A DNA stretch of 38,104 nt from contig JAOUIM010000003.1 in NCBI GenBank assembly GCA_029884035.1, positions 1 to 38,104 on the forward strand. The letters run 5' to 3'. The notes below the pieces were generated by a model. The model made no database searches. It was not told the DNA's origin and saw only the letters and a program-made list of their open reading frames with translations. The stretch's first letter is position 1, and each line of letters begins with the position of its first letter. Positions 8,837 through 19,426 of the stretch are shown here, piece after piece. The translations under genes were made by a program, and so were the position numbers. The DNA is from Aquincola sp. GTDB lineage: Bacteria; Pseudomonadota; Gammaproteobacteria; Burkholderiales; Burkholderiaceae_C.

Positions 8837-9952
8837 ATGGCCAAACCGCTCTCCTCGCTGATCATGGCTGCCAGCGCCATCGCCTTCGCGCTGGCGTCAG
8901 GCGGCCTGCACGCCCAGGAAGAAGAAAAGGTCCTCAACATCTACAACTGGTCGGACTACATCGGCGACGACGTCATCAAGAAGTTCGAGGCCGAGACAGG
9001 CATCAAGGTCCGGTACGACGTGTTCGACAACAACGAGATCCTTCACGCCAAGCTCGTCGCCGGCAAGACGGGTTACGACCTCATCGTGCCGTCCTCGAAC
9101 TGGGCCAAGCTGCAGATCGACGGCGGCCTGCTGCGCAGGCTCGACAAGGCGCAGATCCCGAACCTCAAGAACGTCGACCCCGCGATCAACGCCCAGCTGG
9201 CGACGATGGACCCGGGCAACAACTACCTGGTCAACTGGCTGTGGGGCTTCACCACCGTGGGCATCAACGTCGACAAGGTCAAGGCCGCGCTCGGCAGCAC
9301 GCCGATGCCCGACAACGCGTGGGACCTCGTCTTCAAGCCCGAGTACATCAGCAAGATGAAGGGCTGCGGCGTTTCCTTCCTCGACTCCGCGACCGAGGTG
9401 GTGCCTGCGGCATTGCACTACCTGGGCAAACCGTCGTTCTCCAAGAACCCGGGCGACTACACCGCGGCAGCCAACCTGCTCAAGACCGTGCGCCCCCATG
9501 TGACGCTGTTCAGCGCCTCGGGCTACATCAACGATATGGCCAACGGCTCGATTTGCCTGGCGCTCGGCTGGTCGGGCGACATCAACATTGCGCGTCAGCG
9601 CGCGATCGATGGCAAGACCGGCAACAACATCGAGGCCCTGATCCCCAAGACGGGTGGGCTGCTGTTCTTCGACACGATGGCAATCCCCGCGGATGCGGCG
9701 CGCCCGGGCAATGCGCAGAAGTTCATCAACTTCATCCTGCGACCCGAAATCGAGGCGGCCAACACCAACAAGGTCTTCTATCCGAACCCGGTCCCGGAGT
9801 CGAAGAAGTTCATCCGCGCCGATGTGGCCAACAACCCGACGGTGTTCTTGCCTCCCGCGGAACTGGCCAAGATGTTGCCGCCAGACTCGCTGAACAATGA
9901 CCTGCGCCGCCTGATGACGCGCACCTACACCTCGTTCAAGACAGGATTGTGA
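8837..9952 (+). CDS. potF: Polyamine ABC transporter periplasmic binding protein
   Basis: Signal peptide then EKVLNIYNWSDYIGDDVIKKFEAETGIKVRYDVFDNNEILHAKL, typical of PotF/SpuD. Confidence 0.92.
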   Translation: MAKPLSSLIMAASAIAFALASGGLHAQEEEKVLNIYNWSDYIGDDVIKKFEAETGIKVRYDVFDNNEILHAKLVAGKTGYDLIVPSSNWAKLQIDGGLLRRLDKAQIPNLKNVDPAINAQLATMDPGNNYLVNWLWGFTTVGINVDKVKAALGSTPMPDNAWDLVFKPEYISKMKGCGVSFLDSATEVVPAALHYLGKPSFSKNPGDYTAAANLLKTVRPHVTLFSASGYINDMANGSICLALGWSGDINIARQRAIDGKTGNNIEALIPKTGGLLFFDTMAIPADAARPGNAQKFINFILRPEIEAANTNKVFYPNPVPESKKFIRADVANNPTVFLPPAELAKMLPPDSLNNDLRRLMTRTYTSFKTGL

Positions 9953-11052
9953 TGGGGCCACCGGCGGCCGACGCCTTCCTGCGCATCGAAGGGCTGACCA
10001 AGGAGTTCGACGGCTACAAGGCCGTCAACAACGTCAGCCTCGACATCGCCAAGGGAGAGATTTTCGCCCTGCTCGGCTCGTCGGGCTGCGGCAAGAGCAC
10101 GCTGCTGCGCATGCTCGCCGGTTTCGAGGAGCCGACGGCGGGCCGCATCGTGCTTGACGGGCAGGACCTCGCCCACGTGCCGCCGTACAAGGTGCCGATC
10201 AACATGATGTTCCAGAGCTACGCGTTGTTCCCGCACCTCACGGTCTGGGACAACATCGCGTTCGGGCTCAAGCGCGAAGGCATGCCGGCTGCGGGCATCG
10301 AGGAACGGGTCGAGGCGATGCTCAAGCTGGTGCAGCTCACGAAGTTCGCCAAGCGCAAACCGCACCAGCTCTCCGGTGGCCAGCAGCAGCGCGTCGCGCT
10401 CGCGCGCAGCCTGGCCAAGCGGCCGCAATTGCTGCTGCTCGACGAGCCGCTCGGCGCGCTTGACAAGAAGCTGCGTGAGGAAACCCAGATCGAGCTGGTG
10501 AACATCATCGAGCAGGTCGGCGTGACCTGCGTGATGGTCACGCACGACCAGGAGGAGGCCATGACGATGGCCTCGCGCATCGCGGTCATGAGCGAGGGCC
10601 GTTTCCTCCAGGTCGGCGCGCCCTCGGACATCTACGAGACGCCCGCGACGCGCTTCGTCGCCGACTTCATCGGCAACGTGAACCTGATGGATGGCACGCT
10701 CGACGTCGACGCCGAGGCGCACTGCGAGATCGGCTGCGCGGACGTGCGGCACTACGTCGGCCACGGCATCACCGGCACCCGGGGCATGCCCGTCACCGTG
10801 GCCCTGCGGCCCGAGAAGATCCAGCTCACGCGCGCGGCGCCCAAGGACACGGGCTTCAACGCGGTACGCGGCACGATCCGCGAGATGTCCTACTTCGGCA
10901 GCTTCACCGTGTACCAATTGGTGCTGGCCAGCGGCGCCAAGCTCAAGGTCAGTCAGGCCAATATCGAACGATTGCGCGAGAACCCGCTGACCTGGGGCGA
11001 CGAGGTCTGGGCCCACTGGGATGCCTGGTCGCAGGTGGTGCTGACGCAATGA
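9949..11052 (+). CDS. potG: Polyamine ABC transporter ATP-binding protein
   Basis: Walker [10 protein letters not shown], signature [14 protein letters not shown], Walker [19 protein letters not shown] start overlaps potF stop. Confidence 0.92.
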   Translation: MMGPPAADAFLRIEGLTKEFDGYKAVNNVSLDIAKGEIFALLGSSGCGKSTLLRMLAGFEEPTAGRIVLDGQDLAHVPPYKVPINMMFQSYALFPHLTVWDNIAFGLKREGMPAAGIEERVEAMLKLVQLTKFAKRKPHQLSGGQQQRVALARSLAKRPQLLLLDEPLGALDKKLREETQIELVNIIEQVGVTCVMVTHDQEEAMTMASRIAVMSEGRFLQVGAPSDIYETPATRFVADFIGNVNLMDGTLDVDAEAHCEIGCADVRHYVGHGITGTRGMPVTVALRPEKIQLTRAAPKDTGFNAVRGTIREMSYFGSFTVYQLVLASGAKLKVSQANIERLRENPLTWGDEVWAHWDAWSQVVLTQ

Positions 11053-11978
11053 ACCTGGCCAGCCGCTTCGCCTCGGTATTGCGCGGTCGCACGGCGGTGA
11101 TCGGAGCGCCCTACCTGTGGCTGCTCGTCTTCTTCCTCCTGCCCTTCCTGATTCTCGTCAAGTACAGCGTCGCCGAAATGGAGGCCGTGCAGCCCAAGGA
11201 TCTCATCCAGTTCAAGGACGGGTTGCTCCAGCTCACGATCAAGCTGTCGAACTACGTCTTCATCACGCAGGACGAGCTGTACTACAAGACCTATCTCTCG
11301 AGCCTGAAGTACGCGGGCGCGACGACCTTCTTCTGCCTGCTGATCGGCTATCCCTTCGCCTACTTCATGGCGCGCGCCAAGGCGACGATCCAGCCGGCGC
11401 TGCTGATGCTCGTGATGCTGCCGTTCTGGACCTCGTTCCTGCTGCGCGTCTACGCATGGAAGGGGCTGCTGTCGAACGACGGTTGGGTGGCCGACCTGAT
11501 CATCGGCGCCGGCCTCGACCAGGTGCTTGCCGCGCTCGGCATCATCAGCACGCCCGGCAAGCTGATGAACACGCCGTTCTCGCTCGTGCTCGGCATGACC
11601 TACACCTACCTGCCTTTCATGATCCTGCCGCTGTACGGCAACCTGTCGAAGATGGATCTGCGCCTGCTCGAAGCCGCGCTGGACCTGGGCGCGACGCCGT
11701 GGACTGCGTTCTGGACCATCACGGTGCCGCTTTCAAAGGCAGGGATCATTGCCGGCTCGATGCTGGTGTTCATCCCCTGCGTCGGCGAGTTCGTGATCCC
11801 GGAGCTGCTTGGTGGACCCGAGACGCTAATGACAGGCCGCGTCATGTGGGACGAGTTCTTCTCGAATAACGACTGGCCGCTCGCGTCGACGCTGGCAGTG
11901 GTGATGATCCTGCTCATCATCGTGCCGCTGGCACTGTTCAACAAGTACCAGGCCGAGGCGCAGGAGCGGCGCACATGA
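11049..11978 (+). CDS. potH: Polyamine ABC transporter permease
   Basis: Multiple hydrophobic helices; EAALDLGATPWTAFWTITVPLSKAGIIAGS EAA loop; 4-bp overlaps with both neighbours. Confidence 0.92.
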   Translation: MNLASRFASVLRGRTAVIGAPYLWLLVFFLLPFLILVKYSVAEMEAVQPKDLIQFKDGLLQLTIKLSNYVFITQDELYYKTYLSSLKYAGATTFFCLLIGYPFAYFMARAKATIQPALLMLVMLPFWTSFLLRVYAWKGLLSNDGWVADLIIGAGLDQVLAALGIISTPGKLMNTPFSLVLGMTYTYLPFMILPLYGNLSKMDLRLLEAALDLGATPWTAFWTITVPLSKAGIIAGSMLVFIPCVGEFVIPELLGGPETLMTGRVMWDEFFSNNDWPLASTLAVVMILLIIVPLALFNKYQAEAQERRT

Positions 11979-12859
11979 GTGCCGCCATGCTCAACCGGTG
12001 GTTCGGCCGCGGCTGGCTCTCGGCGGGCTACGCCTTCCTGTACCTGCCGATCGTCGCGCTGGTCCTGTACTCGTTCAACGATTCGCCGATCCCCAACGTG
12101 TGGCGCGGCTTCACGCTGAAGTGGTACGTCGCGCTGGCCAACGACAACGAGATGCTCTCGGGCTTCTGGTTGAGCCTGAAGATCGCCTTCTTCACCGCGT
12201 GCGGATCGGTGGTGCTGGGCACGCTGGCCGCCTTCGCACTGGTCAAGTACAAGCGCTTTACCGGTCGAACATTGTTCGCCGGCATGGTCAACGCGCCGCT
12301 CGTGATGCCCGAGGTGGTCGTGGGCCTGTCGCTGCTGCTGATGCTGGTGAGCGTGCAGCGCGCGATCGGCTTTCCCGAGCGCGGCATGATGACGATATGG
12401 TTCGGCCACCTGCTGCTGGGCGTGGCCTACGCCACCGTCGTGATCCAGGCACGCCTTCACGACCTGAACCCGCAACTCGAAGAGGCTGCGCAGGATCTGG
12501 GTGCCCGCCCGCACCAGGTGTTCTGGCTGGTGACGCTACCCATGATCGCCCAGTCGCTCGCCTCGGCCTGGTTGCTCACTTTCACGCTCTCGCTCGACGA
12601 CGTGGTGCTCTCGGCCTTCCTGTCCGGGCCCGGCGCGACGACGATGCCGCTGGTCATCTTCTCGCGTGCGCGCCTCGGCCTGAACCCGAGCGTCAATGCC
12701 GTGGCAACGCTGATCGTCTTCGTCGTCGCCGGCGGTAGCGTCGCGGCGAGCTACCTCATCGCCCGCACCGAACGACGCCGCCAGCAGGAAATGGCCGCCG
12801 CGTTCCGCACCCCTTCCCCCGACCCCTCACCCCACGCCAAAGAGGAATCAACGACATGA
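11975..12859 (+). CDS. potI: Polyamine ABC transporter permease
   Basis: EAAQDLGARPHQVFWLVTLPMIAQSLAS EAA loop; LSLDDVVLSAFLSGPGATTMPLVIFS. Confidence 0.92.
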   Translation: MSAAMLNRWFGRGWLSAGYAFLYLPIVALVLYSFNDSPIPNVWRGFTLKWYVALANDNEMLSGFWLSLKIAFFTACGSVVLGTLAAFALVKYKRFTGRTLFAGMVNAPLVMPEVVVGLSLLLMLVSVQRAIGFPERGMMTIWFGHLLLGVAYATVVIQARLHDLNPQLEEAAQDLGARPHQVFWLVTLPMIAQSLASAWLLTFTLSLDDVVLSAFLSGPGATTMPLVIFSRARLGLNPSVNAVATLIVFVVAGGSVAASYLIARTERRRQQEMAAAFRTPSPDPSPHAKEESTT

Positions 12860-14277
12860 ACAAGACCCTTGCCCTCACCGCTCTGGCTGCGGCGCTGGCC
12901 TGTGCATTTCCGGCGCAGGCGCAAAGCAATGCCGAGGTGCTCAACGAGTTGAAGGCGCTGCGCGACCGTGTCGCCGACCTCGAGCGCAAGCTGCAGGCTG
13001 CCGAGGCAGCCAAGCCCAAGGACGGCCAGTGGGGCATGACGCCCGAGCAGGCGAAGGAACTCAGCCGCGTCACCGTCAAGGCCGAAGCCACTGAGGACAA
13101 CCTCGAGGCGTGGGGCATGAAGGGCCTGACGATCTCTGGCTACATGGATGCTGCCTACATCTGGAACCAGCGGCAGAAGCGTGCCGGCTTCCAGTTCCTC
13201 AACAGCCAGGCCGGCGGCTATTTCTACGACACGTCGTACATCGGCGCCGCGTCGATCGACTTCACGAAGGAGACCGACAGCGGCACCCGGTTCAAGCTCA
13301 CCTTGAGCCCGAACCGGGCATCCGGCTCTGTAGCGGAACCGGACAGCCGCAGCATCGTCCAGGAGGCGTCGATGTCGGTGCCGCTGACCGATCTGCAGAC
13401 GCGCCTGATCGTCGGCCAAGTGCCCGACTGGTCCGGCTACGAATACCAGCAGCCGACGCTCAACCCCCTGATCACCCACAACCTGCTGTTCGATTTCACG
13501 CTGCCCACCACGTACACCGGCGCCGGAATCGACTACACGAGTGGTAAATGGTGGTTGCGCGGCATGATCGCCAACGTCAACGGCAACATCCTCAACCAGG
13601 GCGAGCGTGCGCCTGTGGTCGTCTACCGGGTCGACTACTCGAAGGGCGAGTTCAACGGATTCGGCTTCGCGGGCCTGCACGGAAAGACGACCAACTTCAA
13701 CCTGTGCGCAAATCTCGCGTGCGACTCGTTCGAGAAGACGATGACGCATATGCTCGAGGTCGACGGTTACTTCATCCGCGGCGACTGGACGCTGCAAGGT
13801 CAGGCGTCCTGGGGCCGTCAGAAGCAGGCGGCCATCACACCAGATGCCAACGGCAACTTCCCCGACGCCAAGTGGACCGGGGTATCGGGCCTTGCCGGCT
13901 ACAACGTCACGCCGCGGCTGCAGGTGCTTGCGCGCGCCGACTACATCCGCAACAAGACCGCGGGAGGCGGCCTGTTCGGCTACACCGGCTACTGGGACGT
14001 GTTCGGCATCGACGGCGGTTATGGCGACTACCGCAACGGCATCGGGCCCGACCCAACACTGGGCTGCGATGTCGATCCCACGGCGGCAGGTTGCGACAAG
14101 GGCGCCAACCGCTATGCGCTGTCGTTTGGCTTGAAGTACGCCTACGACCTGAACACGACCTTCAAACTCGAGTACCGCCGCGACGGCGCCAACGTTCCGG
14201 TGTTCTTCGACGTGAAGTCCGGCGCCTACAAGAAGAGCAACGACCTCTTCGGCGCTTCGGTCGTGGTGTCGTTCTGA
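12856..14277 (+). CDS. Outer-membrane porin-like beta-barrel protein with N-terminal coiled coil
   Basis: Signal peptide (...AFPAQAQS), heptad-like VLNELKALRDRVADLERKLQAAEAA, alternating amphipathic strands, C-terminal GASVVVSF ending in Phe; ATGA overlap with potI. Confidence 0.82.
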   Translation: MNKTLALTALAAALACAFPAQAQSNAEVLNELKALRDRVADLERKLQAAEAAKPKDGQWGMTPEQAKELSRVTVKAEATEDNLEAWGMKGLTISGYMDAAYIWNQRQKRAGFQFLNSQAGGYFYDTSYIGAASIDFTKETDSGTRFKLTLSPNRASGSVAEPDSRSIVQEASMSVPLTDLQTRLIVGQVPDWSGYEYQQPTLNPLITHNLLFDFTLPTTYTGAGIDYTSGKWWLRGMIANVNGNILNQGERAPVVVYRVDYSKGEFNGFGFAGLHGKTTNFNLCANLACDSFEKTMTHMLEVDGYFIRGDWTLQGQASWGRQKQAAITPDANGNFPDAKWTGVSGLAGYNVTPRLQVLARADYIRNKTAGGGLFGYTGYWDVFGIDGGYGDYRNGIGPDPTLGCDVDPTAAGCDKGANRYALSFGLKYAYDLNTTFKLEYRRDGANVPVFFDVKSGAYKKSNDLFGASVVVSF

Positions 14278-14291
14278 CCGCTGGAACGACG

Positions 14292-15785
14292 ATGGGCGCC
14301 ATCGACTGGTTCGCCCGGGCCCGTGAGGCCCAGTTCGACGGCCGCGCCGTGATCGACGGCGCGCGCCGCGATGCCGTGTCGGGCGAAACGTTCATCAAGG
14401 CCTCGCCGGTGGACGGCCGTACGCTGGGGCCCGTCGCACGCGGCCGCGAGGCCGACATCGACGCGGCCGTCAAGAGTGCCCGTGCGGCGTTTGCCGACGG
14501 CCGTTGGGCGAACAAGCCGCCCGCGGCGCGCAAGAAGGTGCTGCAGCGATTCGCCGAGAAGATCCTCGCCGCCCGGGACGAGCTCGCGCTGCTCGAGACG
14601 CTCGACATGGGCAAGCCGATCCAGTACGCGCTGTCGGTCGACGTGCCCTCCACGGCGCGCACGATCGGCTGGTACGGCGAAGCGATCGACAAGGTCTACG
14701 ACGAGATCGCGCCGACCGGCGCCAACGCCCTGGCGCTGATCACGCGCGAGCCGATGGGCGTGATCGGGGTCGTCGTGCCCTGGAACTACCCGATGATCAT
14801 GGCGGCGTGGAAGCTCGGTCCCGCACTGGCCACCGGCAACTCGGTGGTGTTGAAGCCGAGCGAGAAGTCGCCCTACACCGCGCTGCGGCTGGCCGATCTG
14901 GCCATCGAGGCCGGTCTGCCGCCGGGCGTGTTCAACGTCGTGCCCGGCTATGGCGGTGAGGCCGGCGAGGCCCTCGCACTGCACATGGACGTCGACGCGA
15001 TCGGCTTCACCGGCAGCACTCGCGTGGGCCGCAAGATGCTCGAGTACGCCGGCCGCAGCAACTTGAAGCGCGTCTACAACGAGCTCGGCGGCAAGAGCGC
15101 GTTCGTCGTCTTCGACGATTTCGCCAACGTCGAGCGCGCCGCCAAGACGGCCGCCGGCAGCATGTTCTTCAACCAGGGCGAAAGCTGCAATGCGCCGTCG
15201 CGCGTGCTGGTGCACGAACGCATCGCCGATCGCTTCGTCGAGATCGTCGCCGCCGAGGCGCCCAAGTACCGCGCCGCCGATCCGCTGGACAGCCGCACCG
15301 AGCTGGGCGCGCTCGTCGACGAGGGACAACTTAAGACCGTCATGGGCTACATCGAAGCCGGCAAGGCCGAGGGCGCACGCACGGTCACGGGCGGCACGCG
15401 CGCACGCGAGTCCAGCGGCGGGTTCTACGTCGAACCCACGGTGTTCGACCGCGTCGACAACGGCATGACGATCGCGCGCGAGGAGATCTTCGGCCCGGTG
15501 ATGAGCGTGATCCGCTTCAAGACCGAAGCCGAGGCGATCGCGCTGGCCAACGCGAGCAGCTACGGCCTGCAGGCCAGCGTGTGGAGCGACAACGTCAACC
15601 GCGCCCACCGCGTGGCGCGCGCCCTGCGCGCCGGCACCGTCCACGTCAACCAGTACGACGAGGACGACATCACCGTGCCCTTCGGCGGCTACAAGCAAAG
15701 CGGCAACGGCCGCGACAAGAGCCTGCACGCGATGGAAAAGTACACCGAGCTGAAAACAACCTGGCTGCGCATCGACCCAGCCTGA
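14292..15785 (+). CDS. puuC: Aldehyde dehydrogenase, gamma-glutamyl-gamma-aminobutyraldehyde dehydrogenase type
   Basis: VVPWNYPMIMAAWKLGPALATGN, GFTGSTRVGRKM, YNELGGKSAFVVFDD, FFNQGESCNAPSRVLVHE; start placed at MGAIDWF rather than the longer ORF over the porin. Confidence 0.88.
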   Translation: MGAIDWFARAREAQFDGRAVIDGARRDAVSGETFIKASPVDGRTLGPVARGREADIDAAVKSARAAFADGRWANKPPAARKKVLQRFAEKILAARDELALLETLDMGKPIQYALSVDVPSTARTIGWYGEAIDKVYDEIAPTGANALALITREPMGVIGVVVPWNYPMIMAAWKLGPALATGNSVVLKPSEKSPYTALRLADLAIEAGLPPGVFNVVPGYGGEAGEALALHMDVDAIGFTGSTRVGRKMLEYAGRSNLKRVYNELGGKSAFVVFDDFANVERAAKTAAGSMFFNQGESCNAPSRVLVHERIADRFVEIVAAEAPKYRAADPLDSRTELGALVDEGQLKTVMGYIEAGKAEGARTVTGGTRARESSGGFYVEPTVFDRVDNGMTIAREEIFGPVMSVIRFKTEAEAIALANASSYGLQASVWSDNVNRAHRVARALRAGTVHVNQYDEDDITVPFGGYKQSGNGRDKSLHAMEKYTELKTTWLRIDPA

Positions 15786-15805
15786 ACTGACGAAAGGAGT
15801 GGGCG

Positions 15806-17080
15806 ATGAACCACTCGAAGAACGAGCAGTTGATGGCCCGCAAGGCCGCGGCCACGCCGCGCGGCGTGGGCGTGATGGGCACCTTCTTCGCCGAGCGCGC
15901 ACAGGGCGCGGAGCTCTGGGACGCCGAGGGCCAGCGCTACATCGACTTCGCCGGCGGCATCGCGGTGATGAACGTCGGCCATGGCCACCCCAAGGTGGTG
16001 GCGGCCATCGAGGCGCAGGTCAAGCGCTTCACCCACACCTGCTACCAGGTGGTGCCCTACGAGAGCTACATCGCACTGGCCGAGAAGCTCAACCAGATCA
16101 CCCCCGGCACCCATGCGAAGAAGACGGCACTGTTCTCCACCGGCGCCGAAGCGATCGAGAACGCGGTCAAGATCGCGCGCTCCTATACCAAGCGCTCGGG
16201 CGTGATCGCCTTCGGCGGCGCCTTCCACGGCCGCTCGATGTTCGCGGTGTCTCTCACCGGCAAGGTGCAGCCCTACAAGGCCGGCTTCGGGCCCTTCCCG
16301 CCCGAGATCTACCACGCGCCCTTCCCTTGTCATTGCGCCAGCCTCGACGAGACGAAGAAGGCGGTGCAGCACCTGTTCAAGGCCGACATCGAGCCCAGCC
16401 GCGTGGCCGCGATCGTGTTCGAGCCGGTGCAGGGCGAAGGCGGCTTCAACGTGATCCAGGCCGAGGCCGTTCAGTGGCTGCGCGAACTGTGCGACGAGCA
16501 CGGCATCGTGCTGATCGCCGACGAGGTGCAGACCGGCTTCGGCCGCACCGGCAAGATGTTCGCGATGGAGCACTTCGGTGTCGTGCCTGACCTGATGACG
16601 ATCGCCAAGAGTCTGGCCGCCGGCGTGCCGCTGTCTGCGGTGACCGGCCGTGCGGAGATCATGGACGCGCCCGCGCCCGGCGGGCTGGGCGGCACCTACG
16701 CCGGCAACCCGCTCGCGGTGGCGGCCGCGCATGCGGTGATCGACGTGATGGCCGAAGAGAAGTTGCCCGAGCGCGGCGCCATGCTCGGCGACCAGCTCAA
16801 GGCCATGCTCAACGGCGTGCGCGAGCACGTGCCGCACATCGCCGACGTGCGAGGCCTCGGGGCCATGGTGGCGGCCGAGTTCAACGATGCCAAAGGCCAG
16901 CCGGACCCCGACTTCACCAAGCGGGTGCAGGCCGAAGCCCTCAAGCGCAAGTTGATCCTGCTGACCTGCGGCATCAATGCCAATGTGGTCCGCTTCCTCT
17001 TCCCGCTGACGACGCCGCAGCCGATCTTCGACGAAGCCCTTGCCATCCTGCGTGAATCGCTGCTCGCGGCACGGCCATGA
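15806..17080 (+). CDS. gabT: 4-aminobutyrate aminotransferase
   Basis: FSTGAEAIENAVKIAR, FHGRSMFAVSLTGKVQPYKAGFGPFPPEIYHAPFP, LIADEVQTGFGRTGKMFAMEHFGV, SLAAGVPLSAVTGRAEIMDAP. Confidence 0.93.
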   Translation: MNHSKNEQLMARKAAATPRGVGVMGTFFAERAQGAELWDAEGQRYIDFAGGIAVMNVGHGHPKVVAAIEAQVKRFTHTCYQVVPYESYIALAEKLNQITPGTHAKKTALFSTGAEAIENAVKIARSYTKRSGVIAFGGAFHGRSMFAVSLTGKVQPYKAGFGPFPPEIYHAPFPCHCASLDETKKAVQHLFKADIEPSRVAAIVFEPVQGEGGFNVIQAEAVQWLRELCDEHGIVLIADEVQTGFGRTGKMFAMEHFGVVPDLMTIAKSLAAGVPLSAVTGRAEIMDAPAPGGLGGTYAGNPLAVAAAHAVIDVMAEEKLPERGAMLGDQLKAMLNGVREHVPHIADVRGLGAMVAAEFNDAKGQPDPDFTKRVQAEALKRKLILLTCGINANVVRFLFPLTTPQPIFDEALAILRESLLAARP

Positions 17081-18429
17081 AAGCGCTGCGCGACAGCCTG
17101 ACTGCCGCCGGCGTGCACACGCTGCTGGTGCACTTCACCGACATCCACGGCGTTGGCAAGGGCAAGCTGGTGCCGCTGGCCCACCTCGACGACGTTCTGA
17201 CCGTCGGCGCCGGCTTCTCCGGTCCGTCGATCGCCGGCACGGGCCTGGCGCGCACCGGGCCGCGCTCCGAGTACATGGCGCGGGCCGCGGCCAGCACGGT
17301 GAGGCCCCTGCCGTGGCTGCCGGGCGTGGCGGCGATCGTGGCCGACGGCTTCGTCGCCGGCGAGCCGTTCGACGCCTGCCCGCGCCAGGTGCTCAAGCGC
17401 GCGGTCGCGCGGCTGGCGGAACGGGGCTGGACGCTGAAGGTCGGCATCGAACCCGAGTTCTTCCTGCTCAAGGCCCACGCAGGCGGCTGGATGCCCGCCG
17501 ACGATGCCGACCGCTTGGCCAAGCCGAGCTATGACTTGAAGAGCATCACGCGGCAGACGCCCTTCCTGCGCGAGCTGCACGACGTGCTCGAACGCTGCGG
17601 ACTGGACGTGCTGCAGCTCGACCATGAAGACGCGCACGGCCAGTACGAAGTCAACTTCGCCTTCGCCCATGTGCTGGCCAGCGCTGACCACCTGATGCTG
17701 TTCAAGCTCGCCGCGCAGGCGATCGCCGAGCGTCACGGCATGGTCTTCTCGATGATGCCCAAGCCCTTCGCCAACCAGCCCGGCAGCGGCATGCACTGCC
17801 ATGTCAGCCTGTGGGAAGGCCGCAACGACAACATGCGCAATGTCTTCGTGCCGCACCGCACCGATGGCGCGGTCGACAACGGCAGGTTGCTGTCGCCGAC
17901 CGGGCGACAGTTCGTTGCCGGCGTGCTGGCCCACGCCGGCGCACTGACGGCGTTGGCGGCGCCGACCGTCAACTCATACAAGCGGTTGACGGTCGGCGAG
18001 TCGATCTCCGGCACGACCTGGGCCCCCGCCTACGTGGCTCAGGGTCCGAACAACCGCACCGCCCTCGTCCGCACTCTGCACGGCCGCTTCGAGTGGCGCG
18101 CACCAGACGCCAGCGCCAACCCCTACCTGATGCTGGCCGGCCTGATCGCGGCCGGCCTGGACGGCATCGAGCGCAAGCTCGATCCCGGTCCCGACTGCGA
18201 GGAAGACCTCTTCGCGTTGACGCTGGCCCAGATCCGCGAGCGCGGCATCGCGCTGCTGCCGCAGAACCTGGCTGAAGCCATCGATGCGCTGGAGGCCGAT
18301 GCCGCCGTCTGTGGTGCCCTCGGCGACACGCTGGCGCGCGAGTTCATCGCCGCCAAGCGCGACGAGCACACCGCCTATGCGCGCCACGTCAGCGACTGGG
18401 AGATGCAGCGCTACGCGACCGCGTTCTGA
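17077..18429 (+). CDS. GlnT/gamma-glutamylmethylamide synthetase-like glutamine synthetase homologue
   Basis: [105 protein letters not shown] overlap with gabT. Confidence 0.85.
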   Translation: MKALRDSLTAAGVHTLLVHFTDIHGVGKGKLVPLAHLDDVLTVGAGFSGPSIAGTGLARTGPRSEYMARAAASTVRPLPWLPGVAAIVADGFVAGEPFDACPRQVLKRAVARLAERGWTLKVGIEPEFFLLKAHAGGWMPADDADRLAKPSYDLKSITRQTPFLRELHDVLERCGLDVLQLDHEDAHGQYEVNFAFAHVLASADHLMLFKLAAQAIAERHGMVFSMMPKPFANQPGSGMHCHVSLWEGRNDNMRNVFVPHRTDGAVDNGRLLSPTGRQFVAGVLAHAGALTALAAPTVNSYKRLTVGESISGTTWAPAYVAQGPNNRTALVRTLHGRFEWRAPDASANPYLMLAGLIAAGLDGIERKLDPGPDCEEDLFALTLAQIRERGIALLPQNLAEAIDALEADAAVCGALGDTLAREFIAAKRDEHTAYARHVSDWEMQRYATAF

Positions 18430-18451
18430 TGACCAGCGGTCCGCTCGCACC

Positions 18452-19426
18452 ATGAGCCCGACCTTGTCTGCGCAGGCCCGCGTCATCGACTCCCACACCG
18501 GCGGGGAGCCAACCCGCTGTGTCGTCAGCGGCGGGCCGGATCTTGGTAACGGCACGCTGGCCGAGCGGCGCGAGCGCTTTCGCAGTCAGCACGATGCGTG
18601 GCGGCGTGCCCTGGTCTGCGAGCCTCGCGGCTCCGACGTCGTGGTCGGCGCGCTGCTGTGCGCGCCGCTGCAGGCCTCGAGTGCTTGCGGCGTCATCTTC
18701 TTCAACAACGTTGGCTACCTGGGCATGTGCGGCCACGGCACGATCGGCCTGATCGCCACGCTCGCGCACCTGGGCCGCATCGAGCCCGGGGATCACCGCA
18801 TCGAGACGCCGGTCGGCACGGTCACTGCAACGCTGCATCCGCAGGGCTCTGTCAGTGTCGCCAATGTGCCCTCCTATCGGCATGCCAGGCGGGTGGCCGT
18901 CGAAGTGGCCGGCCACGGCGTCGTCCATGGCGACGTGGCCTGGGGCGGCAATTGGTTCTTCCTCTGCGAGGACCATGGCCGCGAGCTGGTCGCGAGTGCC
19001 GTCGGGGAACTGACGGACTTCGCCTCGCGCGTGCGTGACGCCTTGCAGCGGCAGCGCGTGACCGGCCGTGACGGCGCCGAGATCGACCACATCGAACTGG
19101 TGGGTCCGGCGGCCGACCCGGCCAACCATGCACGCAACTTCGTCCTCTGCCCCGGCGGCGCGTACGACCGCTCACCCTGCGGCACCGGAACCAGCGCCAA
19201 GCTGGCCTGCCTGGCGGCCGACGACAAACTCGCGCCGGGCGCGCTCTGGCGCCAGGAAAGCGTGATCGGCAGTGTGTTCAGCGGCTCCTATACGCGAGCG
19301 GCCCAGCCTCTGGCCGGCCTGCCCTCAGACGCGGTGCTGCCGGTCATCCAGGGTCGCGCGCACGTCACGCTCGACGCGACCCTGATCTTCGACCCGGCAG
19401 ACCCTTTCGCGTGGGGCCTGGGCTGA
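18452..19426 (+). CDS. lhpA: 4-hydroxyproline 2-epimerase / proline racemase family (Cys/Cys)
   Basis: [33 protein letters not shown] and [16 protein letters not shown] carry both catalytic Cys. Confidence 0.88.
   Translation: MSPTLSAQARVIDSHTGGEPTRCVVSGGPDLGNGTLAERRERFRSQHDAWRRALVCEPRGSDVVVGALLCAPLQASSACGVIFFNNVGYLGMCGHGTIGLIATLAHLGRIEPGDHRIETPVGTVTATLHPQGSVSVANVPSYRHARRVAVEVAGHGVVHGDVAWGGNWFFLCEDHGRELVASAVGELTDFASRVRDALQRQRVTGRDGAEIDHIELVGPAADPANHARNFVLCPGGAYDRSPCGTGTSAKLACLAADDKLAPGALWRQESVIGSVFSGSYTRAAQPLAGLPSDAVLPVIQGRAHVTLDATLIFDPADPFAWGLG

Noticed and set aside
13548-15785. 745-aa forward ORF
   Set aside because: The first 248 codons are an alternate frame of the porin gene; the real aldehyde dehydrogenase starts near 14292.
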